From positions 110,558,001 to 110,622,000 of the forward strand of contig NC_134102.1 in the NCBI RefSeq assembly GCF_000715075.1: a stretch of 64,000 bases of DNA, given 5' to 3'. This document shows positions 11,307-22,895 of this stretch, piece after piece. Numbering within the stretch: position 1 is the stretch's first letter; each line of letters starts with the position of its first letter. A program made the position numbers and the translations under genes. The notes below the pieces were generated by a model that saw only the letters and a program-made list of their open reading frames with translations, was not told the origin of the DNA and searched no databases. Source of the DNA: Nicotiana tabacum (Eukaryota > Streptophyta > Magnoliopsida > Solanales > Solanaceae).

Positions 11307-14300
11307 TGTGATGACCCAAAATGTCATCTTTAAATTTAATGATTAATTATGTGATCTAAGCACTATTTACCATTACTCGACTTGAGTGTGCAGTCCGTAA
11401 AAAAATATTTCGAAAAGTTTTCAGGTGAAAAATGAATTAAAATGTGAATTAGAGCTTTAAAACTCAACTAAGTTGACTTTGGTCAACATTTTGAGCAAAC
11501 AGACTCGGATCAGTGTTTTGATAATTTTAGTAGGTCTGTATCGTGATTTGGGACTTAGGCATATGTCCGGAATCAAATTTCGAGGTCCCTAGCCCGAGAT
11601 ATGGAATTTTAATGAAAAATTAAAAGTTTAAGTTCAAATAGTGACCGGATATCAAATTATGTGCAAACGAACCCGGAATAGAATTTTGATGATTCCAACA
11701 GCTCCGTATGGTGATTTTGGACTTAGGAGCATGATCAGAATTTTATTTGGAAGTCCGTAGTAGAATTAGGCTTGAAATGCCGAAAGTTGAATTTTTGGGA
11801 AGTTTGACCGAGAGGTTGACTTTTTGATATCGGGGTCGAAATCCGATTCTGAAAATTTTCATAGATCAGTTATGTCATTTATGATTTGTGTGCAAAATTT
11901 GAAGTCATTCCGAATTGATTTGATGTGTTTCGACACAAGATATAGAATTTGAAAGTTCAAAGTTCATTGATTTTGATTTGAGGTGCGATTCGTCGTTTTG
12001 ATGTTGTTTGATGCAGTTTGAAGCCTCGACTAAGTTCGTATGGTATTTTGGGACATGTTGGAATAATTGTTTAAGGTCCCGAGGGTCTCGGGTAGATTTC
12101 GGAAGGTAAACGGAATAGATTTCGGACAAAGTGCTGGAAATTTCTGTTTGCAGAAATTTCTGTTGCAGAAATTCCGTGCGTGGAGCCAAGTTTGGAAGCT
12201 TATATCTCGCAATACATAAGGAGCCAGAAAAGGTGCAAAACATAAAAGTTGTAGTCGTTGGATTATAGGTTCCAGAAAGTTAAACTATGCATTATTTGGA
12301 CATTTGTACAGAAAGTTATGATGGATTGAATGAAGGCTGGTAGAGCAGTTTCGCCAGAAATTTCGCCAGAAATTTCGCCAGAAATTCTGATGCATGCAGC
12401 CGACTTTGGGAGCTTATATCTCGCAATGCATAAGGAATGAGAATAATTGCAAAACATGAAAGTTGTAGTCGGTGGATTCTAGTTTTCAGAAAGTTAAACC
12501 ATTTATCATTTGGACATTTCTACATTAAGTTATGATCAATTGAAGTAAGACTAGTAGAGCTGTTTCTGGTGAACTTTTAGTGACGAAAAATTGGATTGGC
12601 AGAAACTTAAGGACTAAAAATGGTCATTTCACTCATTTCGTTTTGGATTTTTGGAGCACGGTTCTTGGGCGATTTTTGGGCAATTTTCAAGGAAAAACAT
12701 TGGGGTAAGTGTTCCTTATCCTATATTGATTATATTTCATGATTCCATACTCAATTACATCATGAATCCGTGAATTTATGGAAGAAAAATCAAGATTTTT
12801 GCAAAATCTTCCAAAAACGAAAATTTAAGATTTGGAGGTCGAGTTGTTGTCGGATTTTGGTAAAATTGGTATGGGTGGACTCGTAATTGAATGGGTTATC
12901 GGATTTTATAAGTTTCGCCGGATTCCGAGATGTGGGTCCCACTGGCAAATTTTGAGCTAATTTCGGATTTTTAATGAAAATGTAATATTTTCTTATGAAA
13001 GTGATTACTATAATTTTTGTTGACTGTATCGAATTAATTATGACTAGATACGAGTCGATCGGAGTCGGAAAATCGAGAAAAAAGCATAATACTTGGTTAA
13101 ATTGGAGCAAGTCGAGGTAAGTGACTTGTCTAACCTTGTGTGGGAGAAATTTCCCCTAGGATTGGTATTGATGTGATTATTGAAATGTGTTGAAAGTCGT
13201 GTGCACGAGGTGACGAGTGTGTACACGGGATAAATTGCGAAAGATTATATTTTTAAATTGTGTAGATCACTGTTGCGCATTTATTAAATTATTTTATCTT
13301 GTTATATTCTTCATCATTGATCTGAGATATATACTTCAAATTTGTTTGATCTTTTCTTACTAATTGTTTTACCTGTTTAGTTGAAACTTGGTTTTTTTTA
13401 TTCTGTACATTATTTGAAGGTTGATTTTCTTTAAATTAAATATTATTAATATAAAGTATTTGACATTTTTAAACTTGATATTGAAGCAACGTAGTAAAGA
13501 TTTTGAAATATTATTTTTGCTATATTATTTACTCCTGAATATTTTTATACTCATTGTGAGGGAGTCGTGAGCTCTTTATTGTGGAAGAATATTATTGATG
13601 AATTATTTTGACATGAGCCGTGAGCTCTTTATTGTGGAAGAATATTATTGATGAATTATTTTGACATGAGCCGTGAGCTCTTTATTGTGAAAAAATATTA
13701 TTGATGAATTATTTTGACATGAGCTGTGAGCTCTTTATTGTGGAAAACTATTATTGATGATTTATTTTGGCATGAGCCGTGAGCTCTTTATTATGAAAAA
13801 ATATTGTTGTTGAATTATTTTGGCAAGTTAAATTATTTGAGCACTTGAGGTGCAAATTGTGATATATTGTGATATTAATACGCATGCGGTGGTATAAGGT
13901 CTGGGTGTTGAAACGCATGCAGTGAGATAAGGGTGGCTTGATGCGCATGGCTAGTAGGGGAACTACTAGAAGTCATGCCGTGTGATAAGGATGGCTAAAA
14001 CGCGGGATGTTATTTCGGGAAAAATATTTTCTTTAAATAAATTGTGAAGGCTCCCGCGGTGATATAAGAAAATGAGATATTGTGAATTTATTTATGATTT
14101 GGGACTACGAGGCGGTACCTCGGGAGTGCCCTTATTGATATTGATTTATGGCCGTAGTTGCCTTTGATTATTGTTGTGATTTTCATAAAGTTGAAGGAAA
14201 TTCTGTTTTGATTTTCACGAGATATTATTTGCAATTATTTGGTGTCATTAAATGTGACATACTATTTGATTCATTTTCAATGTCATTTTATTTTACTACA

Positions 14301-14777
14301 TTGATAAACATTTTACCATGCCATTATTATATTCCAGTAGGGCCTCACCTGACCTCGTCACTACTCTACAGAGGTTAGGCTTGGCACTTACTGGGTACCG
14401 CTGTGATGTACTCATACTACGCTTCTGCACATCTTTTTGTGCAGATCCAGGTACATTTTACCAGCCTAGACGTCATTGAGTTACCTGCGCACGGAGACTT
14501 CGAGGTATATCTGCCAGCGTCCGCAGACTCCGGAGTCCCCTTCTATCATTTTATGTTGCTTCCTTATATTTTATCTAGACCTTGACATATAGACACATTG
14601 AGAATAAATTCTTAGAAGCTTGTGACTTATTTCTATCGGGTTTTGGGAGTTGAAATTGTTTGAATTGTAGTTTATTTATTTCAGATATTTATTATTATTC
14701 CGCATTAATAGGCTTACCTAGTCTTAGAGACTAGGTGCCATCACGACATCCTACGGAGGGAATTTGGGGTCGTGACA
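11307..14777 (+). repeat. Element B 5' LTR
   Basis: A 3471-bp LTR from TGTGATGACCC to GTCGTGACA. It pairs with 19430-22890 and with the A LTR. Open frames within it, such as those near 14148 and 14403, recur in the partner LTR and have no protein signature. Confidence 0.96.
13562..13826 (+). repeat. 53-bp tandem repeat, 5 copies, in B 5' LTR
   Basis: Five direct 53-bp units containing GTGAGCTCTTTATT, the same array that has four units in element A. The partner LTR carries five as well, so copy number has not changed since insertion. Confidence 0.92.
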
Positions 14778-14780
14778 AGT

Positions 14781-14799
14781 TGGTATCAGAGCACTAGGT
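14781..14799 (+). promoter_or_regulatory. Primer-binding site of element B (initiator tRNA-Met)
   Basis: TGGTATCAGAGCACTAGGT, three bases after the LTR end, identical to the site of element A. Confidence 0.93.
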
Positions 14800-15769
14800 T
14801 CATAGGTGTTATGAGTCACAAGCAGGTTTAGTAGAGTCTTGTGGATCGGTACGGAGACGTCTGTACTTATCTTCGGGAGGCTATGGAACTGTTAGGAAAA
14901 TATTCACTTCTTTGATTCCTTATCGTGCGACATTGATTTAGCTTGAAACATATATCTCATATTCCTTTGTATCCACTTGTGTATGACATTGCGCACTCAA
15001 TATCAGTTGTGTGTCGACGGTTCGTGATGCCGCAGATGGACTACGAGGGAGCCAGAGATGCTGAAACATTGCCTCAACATGTGGTTCCGACTGAAGATGC
15101 GGACGTATTGAGAGATCACCTAGTGAATCATGTGGGGGTGCAACGGACGTTGGCGTCTAGTTGATTTATACAAGCTGTGAAGGTTATTATTGAGGATCAT
15201 TGGACGTTGTGACCTATGACTTCGCGCCGAGTGGGGGGAGTCCACTACCAATGGGTGGATTGCGGGGTCATGTATTATATCAGTTTTGGCCTGAAATGTA
15301 TATATGTGGTACTGAAAGGTTCCCTAAAATTTACACATGTTTAAGACCTGAGATTTTGTGGAGGATAAGGTTAGGACTTGCGGTATGTACGCCTCCTTAA
15401 TAATCTTATACTTCAATATCAAAGGAATTATAGAAACAACTCTAAATTTGTAGAATGTGTACTCAGCGTGGACGTCACTGTTGCGGATTTTGGGGTGCTT
15501 CGGAGTAAGTACACTTGTTGACGAGAGTCTGGACTATGTGGTTCATGACAAGATTTGTCTGTATGGAGCTCTACTTTTGTGATCGTTGTGTATAAATAGG
15601 GGTAAGGGTTACCCCAAAGACGAGTCGAAGAGTATGTTAAGCAATTGGTCAGCTCAACAGTGTTGAGTCAGCATAACAAAAGAAGAAATTTGCCTTGGGA
15701 GATATAATTCTCCACCGGTGTTCGTGGCAAGCCTATGAAGAGAGCAGACCGGCCAATGCAACACCGCCC
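14800..15769 (+). other. Leader region of element B
   Basis: The region holds the 26-base leader block shared with A, C and D (14836-14861) and the TATAAATAG plus hairpin string (about 15592-15616). A frame at 14943-15164 ending in a DYEGARDAETLPQHVV-type stretch is disrupted in A; it may be the N-terminal remnant of gag, but no domain is recognisable. Confidence 0.55.
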
Positions 15770-16500
15770 ACGTGGCTCAGTTCTCAGAAACGCTTTTGAA
15801 AGAGTTTGTTTTTTTGACATCCGTAATGCGTGGCGCATAGGGTTTGAATGGTTGCGTCATGTCACCATTGACGATGTCAAAATATGCATTCAAGTTCAAT
15901 AAGTTAGCCCGTCATACTCCTACTTTGCTTCCTACACCCAGAGGGTGAGTCCATAGACTCATTAAAGGACTCAATTATGATCGTAAAATTTTGTACGACT
16001 CGGGAGCTACAAGCTGATACTTCATTTCTGCTAGTTGTACAAATTGCCAAGATATTAGAATGTGTTCGGGGTGAAAAAAAAAAGGAAACTAAGGAGACCA
16101 AGACGTCTCAAGGTTCTGGGGGATTCAGTGAATTCTACTCTGCAAGTATAAATCATTATGGAGGGGGCTCGGGCAGTCGGCCAGCCCAGTCCGCACATCG
16201 GATTACTCGGGGTGCTCCAGTAAGTTCTGTTAATGCACCACCGACATGAGTTCCTACAATGGTTATTCCAGTTATCTAGCACAGACTCAATATGAGCAGC
16301 CTAACCCGCAAAAAGGGTTGTTATGAATACGGTGATACTAGGCACATCATGAGAAAAAGTGTCAAAAGCTTGGGAGAGACTTATTTCATCAAAGCACTCA
16401 GGCTACGTGTCCCATTACAGTTACTACACCACCCACAAGACCAGTTAGGGGTGGAGGACAGACGGGTAAAAGGCGTCCTAGAGGTGGAGACCTAGCCGTT
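15770..16500 (+). pseudogene. gag relic of element B
   Basis: The same decayed gag as in element A: a KFNKLARHTPT-like core near 15890, a Ser/Gly-rich linker (GSGGFSEFYSASINHYGGG, about 16110-16165) resembling the one in element C, and a knuckle near 16318-16365 reading CYEYGDTRHIMRKS. The second Cys is Tyr and the fourth ligand is missing. The frame breaks repeatedly, including a stop near 16247. Confidence 0.7.
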
Positions 16501-17385
16501 GATATATTTATTTTACGGTATGGCGGAGGTCGCTACATCAGATGGTGTCGTTACAGGTACGACCTCGATTTAATATAAAGGAATAATTTCCTTAAGTTGA
16601 TTCAGTTCTCAATATCAAAACGAGTCTTCCTATTGTGCTCCACTTATGAGTGAGCTTCATAATTCTATAATTTACTTATGTGTTTACCCCTGTTGGGAGA
16701 TTTTATGGAGATAACTAGGCCTATCATTTCGTGTTGGTCACTAATAAGAGCTGCGAGGCTAAATGTGGCTTTCTGTTACTCATTTCGGTAAATTTTGATG
16801 TAAATTCCGAATAATTAATTGCAAATTATGAATTATATGCCCTACCGGTGTGGGGTTCATTATGTGTTGTGATTTGGTATAACCAAAATTATTTAAAAGG
16901 AGAAAATAGAAATTTTCAATTGGCACGATGTGCATATTACTTGTGATTCAGAACTGAGGATGAGATCCTCACATTTTTATATAAATTGATATGTTTAAAC
17001 CGGGCTACGAGCTGTGGTGGAAGTTATATAAGGACGAGATCCTTGTGAGAAAAATTCTTGTGTTTAAGTTCTCCCTTGTGAAATTAAATTTATACTATAG
17101 TACTAATAGGGAGTCATGCCTGTTAGGCTTATTTGAAAATTCTTATATGAAATTCTCTGTGCATAGTTGTCAAATTCTTATTGTAATTATTAATTTTTAA
17201 CCTACGAGGTAGGTGCCCGCCTAGGTGGCGTTAAATATGACTCGTTAATTCGGATAACTAATTATGAGGTCTTCATGCCTCGCATCTAGTTATCAGTATT
17301 GTGAAGGTTTGCAACGAGATTTTTGTTAACATGAAGTTAATTGATGATTTTGTAATTGATTATGAACAACTATTAAGACCAGATT
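16501..17385 (+). other. Non-coding segment where protease and RT are missing
   Basis: Collinear with 2166-3037 of element A, with matching edges. No retroviral protease or RT motif is seen on either strand. Its presence in both copies shows it was part of the element before they spread. Confidence 0.65.
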
Positions 17386-19397
17386 GACCCAGAAGGGTGC
17401 TCCGTTCAGATGGACCGAGGAATGTGAGTAGAGCTTCCAAAAGCTCAAGACAGCTTTGACTACAGCCCCAATGTTGGTATTACCTATAGGTTCAGGATCT
17501 TATACTGTGTATTGTGATGTGTCGCGTATTGGTCTCGGCACAATGTTGATGTAAGACAGTAGGGTGGTTGCCTACGCGTCCAGATAGTTAAAGGTACATG
17601 AAAAAATAATAATAATAATAATAATAATTCGGTCCACGACCTTGAGTTCCATTATTTGTACGGTGTCCATTGTGAGGTCTACACTGATCACCGAAATCTA
17701 CAATATCTGTTTAAACAGAAGGATCTTAATTTGCGGCAGCGAAGATGGTTGGAGTTACTTAAGGATTATTATATCACCATTCTCTATCATCTTGGGAAGG
17801 CCAATGTAGTGGCCGATGCCTTGAGTCATAAGGCGGAGAGTTTGGGCAGCTTACCATATTTACCGGTAGAAGAGAGGCCTCTAGCCTTGGATGTTCAAGC
17901 CTTGGCCAACCAGTTTGTTAGACTGGATGTTTCCGAGTCGAGCCGAGTTTTGCTTGTGTGGTTTCTCAGTCTTCTCTTTATGACCGTATCATGGAACGTC
18001 AGTATGATGACCCCCGTTTGCTTGTCTATAAGGACACAGTTCAGCATGACGATGCCAAGGAAGTCACAATTGGAGATGAAAATGTATTACATATGCAGGG
18101 CAGGCTATGTGTGCCTAATATAGATGGTTTTCGTGAATTGATTCTCCAGGAGGCTCACAGTTCGCGGTACTCCATACATCCGGGTGCTGCAAAGATGTAG
18201 CAGGACTTGAGGCAACATTATTGGTGGAGGAAGATGAAGAAAGACATAGTGGAGTATGTAGCTCGGTGTCTAAATTGTCAACAAGTGAAATATGAGCATC
18301 AACGACTAAATGGATTGCTTCAGAAGTTAGAGATTCCAGAATGGAAATGGGAGAGGATCACTACGGATTTCGTTGTTGGGCTCCCACGGACTCAGAGTAA
18401 GTTCAATGCAGCTTGGGTGATTGTGGATAGATTGACCAAGTCAGCTCATTGCAATCCTATGATGACTACCTACTCTTCCGAGCAGTTGGCTCGAATCTAT
18501 ATTCGCGAGATTGTCAGATTTCACGGCATACCGGTATCTATCATCTTTGACCGGGGTATGCAGTTTACATCACGGTTCTAGAGGGTAGTACAACATGAGT
18601 TGGGTACTCGGGTATAGTTCAGTATAACATTTCACCCTCAGTAGGACGAGCAGTTCGAACGGACTATTCAGATACTGGAAGATATGCTTCGTGCGTGTGT
18701 GATAGATTTTGGGGGTGCTTGGGATCAGTTCTTACCACTTGTGTATCTTGCTTACAACAACAGTTGTCAATCAAGCATTCAGATGGCTCTGTATGAGGCC
18801 TTGTATGGTAGGTGGTGCCAGTCCCCAGTGGGTTGGTTCGAACCGGGCGAGGCTAGGCTATTGGGTACAGACTTGATTCAGGATTGACTTCGTACATCCC
18901 AATCTAGATAGAAGAGTTATGCGAATCGGAAGGTTCGTGATGTTGCATTCATGGTTGATGAGCGGGTATTGCTCCGGGTTTCGCCTATGAAGGGTGTGAT
19001 GAGGTTCGGGAAGAAGGGCAATTTGAGCCCTAGGTATATTGGGCCTTTTGCGATTCTTGAGAGAGTTGGAGAGGTGGCTTACAAACTTGCACTACCACCT
19101 AGTCTCCTTGCCGGTCATCTGGTATTCCATGTTTTCATGCTTCGGAAATATCACGGCGATCCGTCTCATGTGCTAGACTTCAGTTCGGTTCAGTTGGACA
19201 AGAATCTATCTTATGTTGAGGAACCAATGGCTATTTTGGATAGGCATGTTCGAAAGCTGAGATCAAAGAACATTGCTTCCGTAAAGGTTCAGTGGAGGGG
19301 TCATCCGGTCGAGGAGACGACTTGGGAGACCGAGCATGATATACGTAGCCGTTATCCACACTTATTCACAAGCTCAGGTACTTTTTCTAACTCCGTT
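17386..19397 (+). pseudogene. pol relic of element B: RNase H, integrase, chromodomain
   Basis: RNase H starts near 17390 and is damaged: a short AAT microsatellite at about 17603-17629 and a deletion just after it remove the segment present in A near 3300-3345. Integrase follows (zinc part CLNCQQVK kept, about 18268-18291; core about 18360-18760), then the chromodomain-like tail (about 19210-19360). Breaks include TAG at 18198-18200 and a TGA near 18886, both shared with A, further stops near 18580, 18617 and 18907, and a loss of about 30 bp near 18872. From 18951 the tail is open for 172 codons and runs past the purine tract into the LTR. Confidence 0.9.
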
Positions 19398-19413
19398 CGA
19401 GGACGAACGTTTG

Positions 19414-19429
19414 TTTTAGAGGTGGAGAA
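19414..19429 (+). promoter_or_regulatory. Polypurine tract of element B
   Basis: TTTTAGAGGTGGAGAA directly before the TG of the 3' LTR, preceded by the CGTTCGAGGACGAACG inverted repeat at about 19394-19409. Confidence 0.88.
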
Positions 19430-22400
19430 TGTGATGACCCAAAATGTCATCTTTAAATTTAATGATTAATTATGTGATCTAAGCACTATTTACCATTACT
19501 CGACTTGAGTGTGCAGTCCGTAAAAAAATATTTCGGAAAGTTTTCAGGTGAAAAATGAATTAAAATGTGAATTAGAGCTTTAAAACTCAACTAAGTTGAC
19601 GTTGGTCAACATTTTGAGCAAACGGACTCGGATCAGTGTTTTGATAATTTTGGTAGGTCTGTATCGTGATTTGGGACTTAGGCGTATGCCCGGAATCAAA
19701 TTCCGAGGTCCCTAGCCCGAGATATGAAATTTTAATGAAAAATTAAAAGTTTAAGTTCAAATAGTGACCGGATGTCAAATTATGTGCAAACGACCCCAGA
19801 ATAGAATTTTGATGATTCCAACAGCTCCGTATGGTGATTTTGGACTTAGGAGCGTGATCGGAATTTTATTTGGAAGTCCATAGTAGAATTAGGCTTGAAA
19901 TGCCGAAAGTTGAATTTTTGGGAAGTTTGGCCGAGAGGTTGACTTTTTGATATCGGGGTCGAAATCTGATTCTGTAGCTCAGTTATGTCATTTATGACTT
20001 GTGTGCAAAATTTGAAGTCATTCCAAATTGATTTGATGTGTTTCGACACAAGATATAGAATTTGAAAGTTCAAAGTTCATTGATTTTGATTTGAGGTGCG
20101 ATTCATCGTTTTGATGTTGTTTGATGCAGTTTGAAGCCTCGACTAAGTTCGTATGGTATTTTGGGACATGTTGAAATAATTGGTTAAGGTCCCGAGGGTC
20201 TCGGGTGGATTTCGGAAGGTAAACGGAATGGATTTCGGACAAAGTGCTGGAAATTTCTGTTTGCAGAAATTTCTGTTGCAGAAATTCCGTGCGTGGAGCC
20301 AAGTTTGGAAGCTTATATCTCGCAATGTATAAGGAGCCAGAAAATGTGCAAAACATAAAAGTTGTAGTCGTTGGATTATAGGTTCCAGAAAGCTAAACTA
20401 TGCATTATTTGGACATTTGTACAGAAAGTTATGATGGATTGAATGAAGGCTGGTAGAGCAGTTTCGCCAGAAATTTCGCCAGAAATTCTGATGCATGTAG
20501 CCGACTTTAGGAGCTTATATCTCGCAATGCATAAGGAATGAGAATAATTGCAAAACATAAAAGTTGTAGTCGGTGGATTCTAGTTTCCAGAAAGTTAAAC
20601 CATTTATCATTTGGATATTTGTACATTAAGTTATGATCAATTGAAGTAAGACTAGTAGAGCTGTTTCTGGTGAACTTTTAGTGACGAAAAATTGACTTTT
20701 AGTGACGGATTGGCAGAAACTTAAGGACCAAAAATGGTCATTTCATTCATTTCGTATTGGATTTTTGGAGCACGGTTCTTGGGCAATTTTTGGGCAATTT
20801 TCAAGGGAAAACATTGAGGTAAGTGTTCCTTATCCTATATTGATTATATTTCATGATTTCATACTCAATTACATCATGAATCCGTGAATTTATGGAAGAA
20901 AAATCAAGATTTTTGCAAAATCTTCCAAAAACAAAAATTTAAGATTTGGAGGTCGAGTTGTTATCGGATTTTGGTAAAAATTGGTATGGGTGGACTCGTA
21001 ATTGAATGGGTTATCGGATTTTATAAGTTTCGCCGGATTCCGAGATGTGGGCCCCACGGGCAAATTTTGAGCTAATTTCGGATTTTAATGAAAATGTAAT
21101 ATTTTCTTATGAAAGTGATTACTATAATTTTTGTTGACTGTATCGAATTAATTATGACTAGATACGAGTCGATCGGAGTCGGAAAATCGAGGAAAAAGCA
21201 TAATACTTGGTTAAATTGGAGCAAGTCGAGGTAAGTGACTTGTCTAACCTTATGTGGGAGAAATTTCCCCTAGGATTGGTATTGATGTGATTATTGAAAT
21301 GTGTTGAAAGTCGTGTGCACGAGGTGACGAGTGTGTACACGGGATAAATTGCGAAAGATTATATTTTTAAATTGTGTAGATCACTATTGCGCATTTATTA
21401 AATTATTTTATCTTGTTATATTCTTCATCATTGATCTGAGATATATACTTCAAATTTGTTTGATCTTTTCTTACTAATTGTTTTACCTGTTTAGTTGAAA
21501 CTTGGTTTCTTTTATTCTGTGCATTATTTGAAGGTTGATTTTCTTTAAATTAAATATTATTAATATGAAGTATTTGACATTTTTAAACTTGATATTGAAG
21601 CAACGTAGTAAAGATTTTGAAATATTATTTTCCTATATTATTTACTCCTGAATATTTTTATACTCATTGTGAGGGAGCCGTGAGCTCTTTATTGTGGAAG
21701 AATATTATTGATGAATTATTTTGACATGAGCCGTGAGCTCTTTATTGTGGAAGAATATTATTGATGAATTATTTTGACATGAGCCGTGAGCTCTTTATTG
21801 TGGAAAAATATTATTGATGAATTATTTTGACATGAGCTGTGAGCTCTTTATTGTGGAAAACTATTATTGATGATTTATTTTGGCATGAGCCGTGAGCTCT
21901 TTATTGTGGAAAAATATTGTTGTTGAATTATTTTGGCAAGTTAAATTATTTGAGCACTTGAGGTGCAAATTGTGATATATTGTGATATTGATACGCATGC
22001 GGTGGTATAAGGTCTGGGTGTTGAAACGCATGCAGTGAGATAAGGGTGGCTTGATACGCGTGGCTAGTAGGGGAACTACTAGAAGTCATGCGGTGTGATA
22101 AGGGTGGATAAAACGCGGGATGCTATTTCGGGAAAAATATTTTCTTTAAATAAATTGTGAAGGCTCCCGCGGTGATATAAGAAAATGAGATATTGTGAAT
22201 TTATTTATGATTTGGGACTACGAGGCGGTACCTCGGGAGTGCCCTTGTTGATATTGATTTATGGCCGTAGTTGCCTTTGATTATTGTTGTGATTTTCATA
22301 AAGTTGAAGGAAATTCTGTTTTGATTTCCACGAGATATTATTTGCAATTATTTGGTGTCATTAAATGTGACATACTATTTGATTCATTTTCAATGTCATT

Positions 22401-22890
22401 TTATTTTACTACATTGATAAACATTTTACCATGCCATTATTATATTCCAGTAGGGCCTCACCTGACCTCGTCACTACTCTACAGAGGTTAGGCTTGGCAC
22501 TTACTGGGTACCGCTGTGGTGTACTCATACTACGCTTCTGCACATCTTTTTGTGCAGATCCAGGTACATTTTACCAGCCTAGACGTCATTGAGTTACCTG
22601 CGCACGGAGACTTCGAGGTATATCTGCCAGCGTCCGCAGACTCCGGAGTCCCCTTCTATCATTTTATGTTGCTTCCTTATATTTTATCTAGACCTTGACA
22701 TATAGAGACATTGAGAATAAATTCTTAGAAGCTTGTGACTTATTTCTACCGGGTTTTGGGAGTTGAAATTGTTTGAATTGTAGTTTATTTATTTCAGATA
22801 TTTATTATTATTCCGCATTGATAGGCTTACCTAGTCTTAGAGACTAAGTGCCATCACGACATCCTACGGAGGGAATTTGGGGTCGTGACA
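19430..22890 (+). repeat. Element B 3' LTR
   Basis: A 3461-bp partner of 11307-14777, ending GTCGTGACA followed by the second ATAAT. Confidence 0.96.
21675..21939 (+). repeat. 53-bp tandem repeat, 5 copies, in B 3' LTR
   Basis: Same array as at 13562-13826, five direct units around GTGAGCTCTTTATT. Confidence 0.92.
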
Positions 22891-22895
22891 ATAAT
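22891..22895. repeat. Target site duplication ATAAT, right copy (element B)
   Basis: Matches 11302-11306. The coat-gene sequence resumes from here. Confidence 0.95.

Larger units (their letters stand above)
11307..22890 (+). mobile_element. Element B: complete-ended defective chromovirus inside a viral coat gene
   Basis: An 11,584-bp element with both LTRs, primer-binding site, purine tract and a 5-bp target duplication. The related viral copy 1b at 47340-50283 carries the same coat-gene site uninterrupted (about 49823-49827), which confirms both ends. It belongs to the same family as element A: the LTRs align along their length and the internal region has the same gag relic, the same missing protease/RT and the same shared stops. 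The LTR pair differs by about 3% near the 5' end and 1% near the 3' end (hand samples). Confidence 0.96.
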
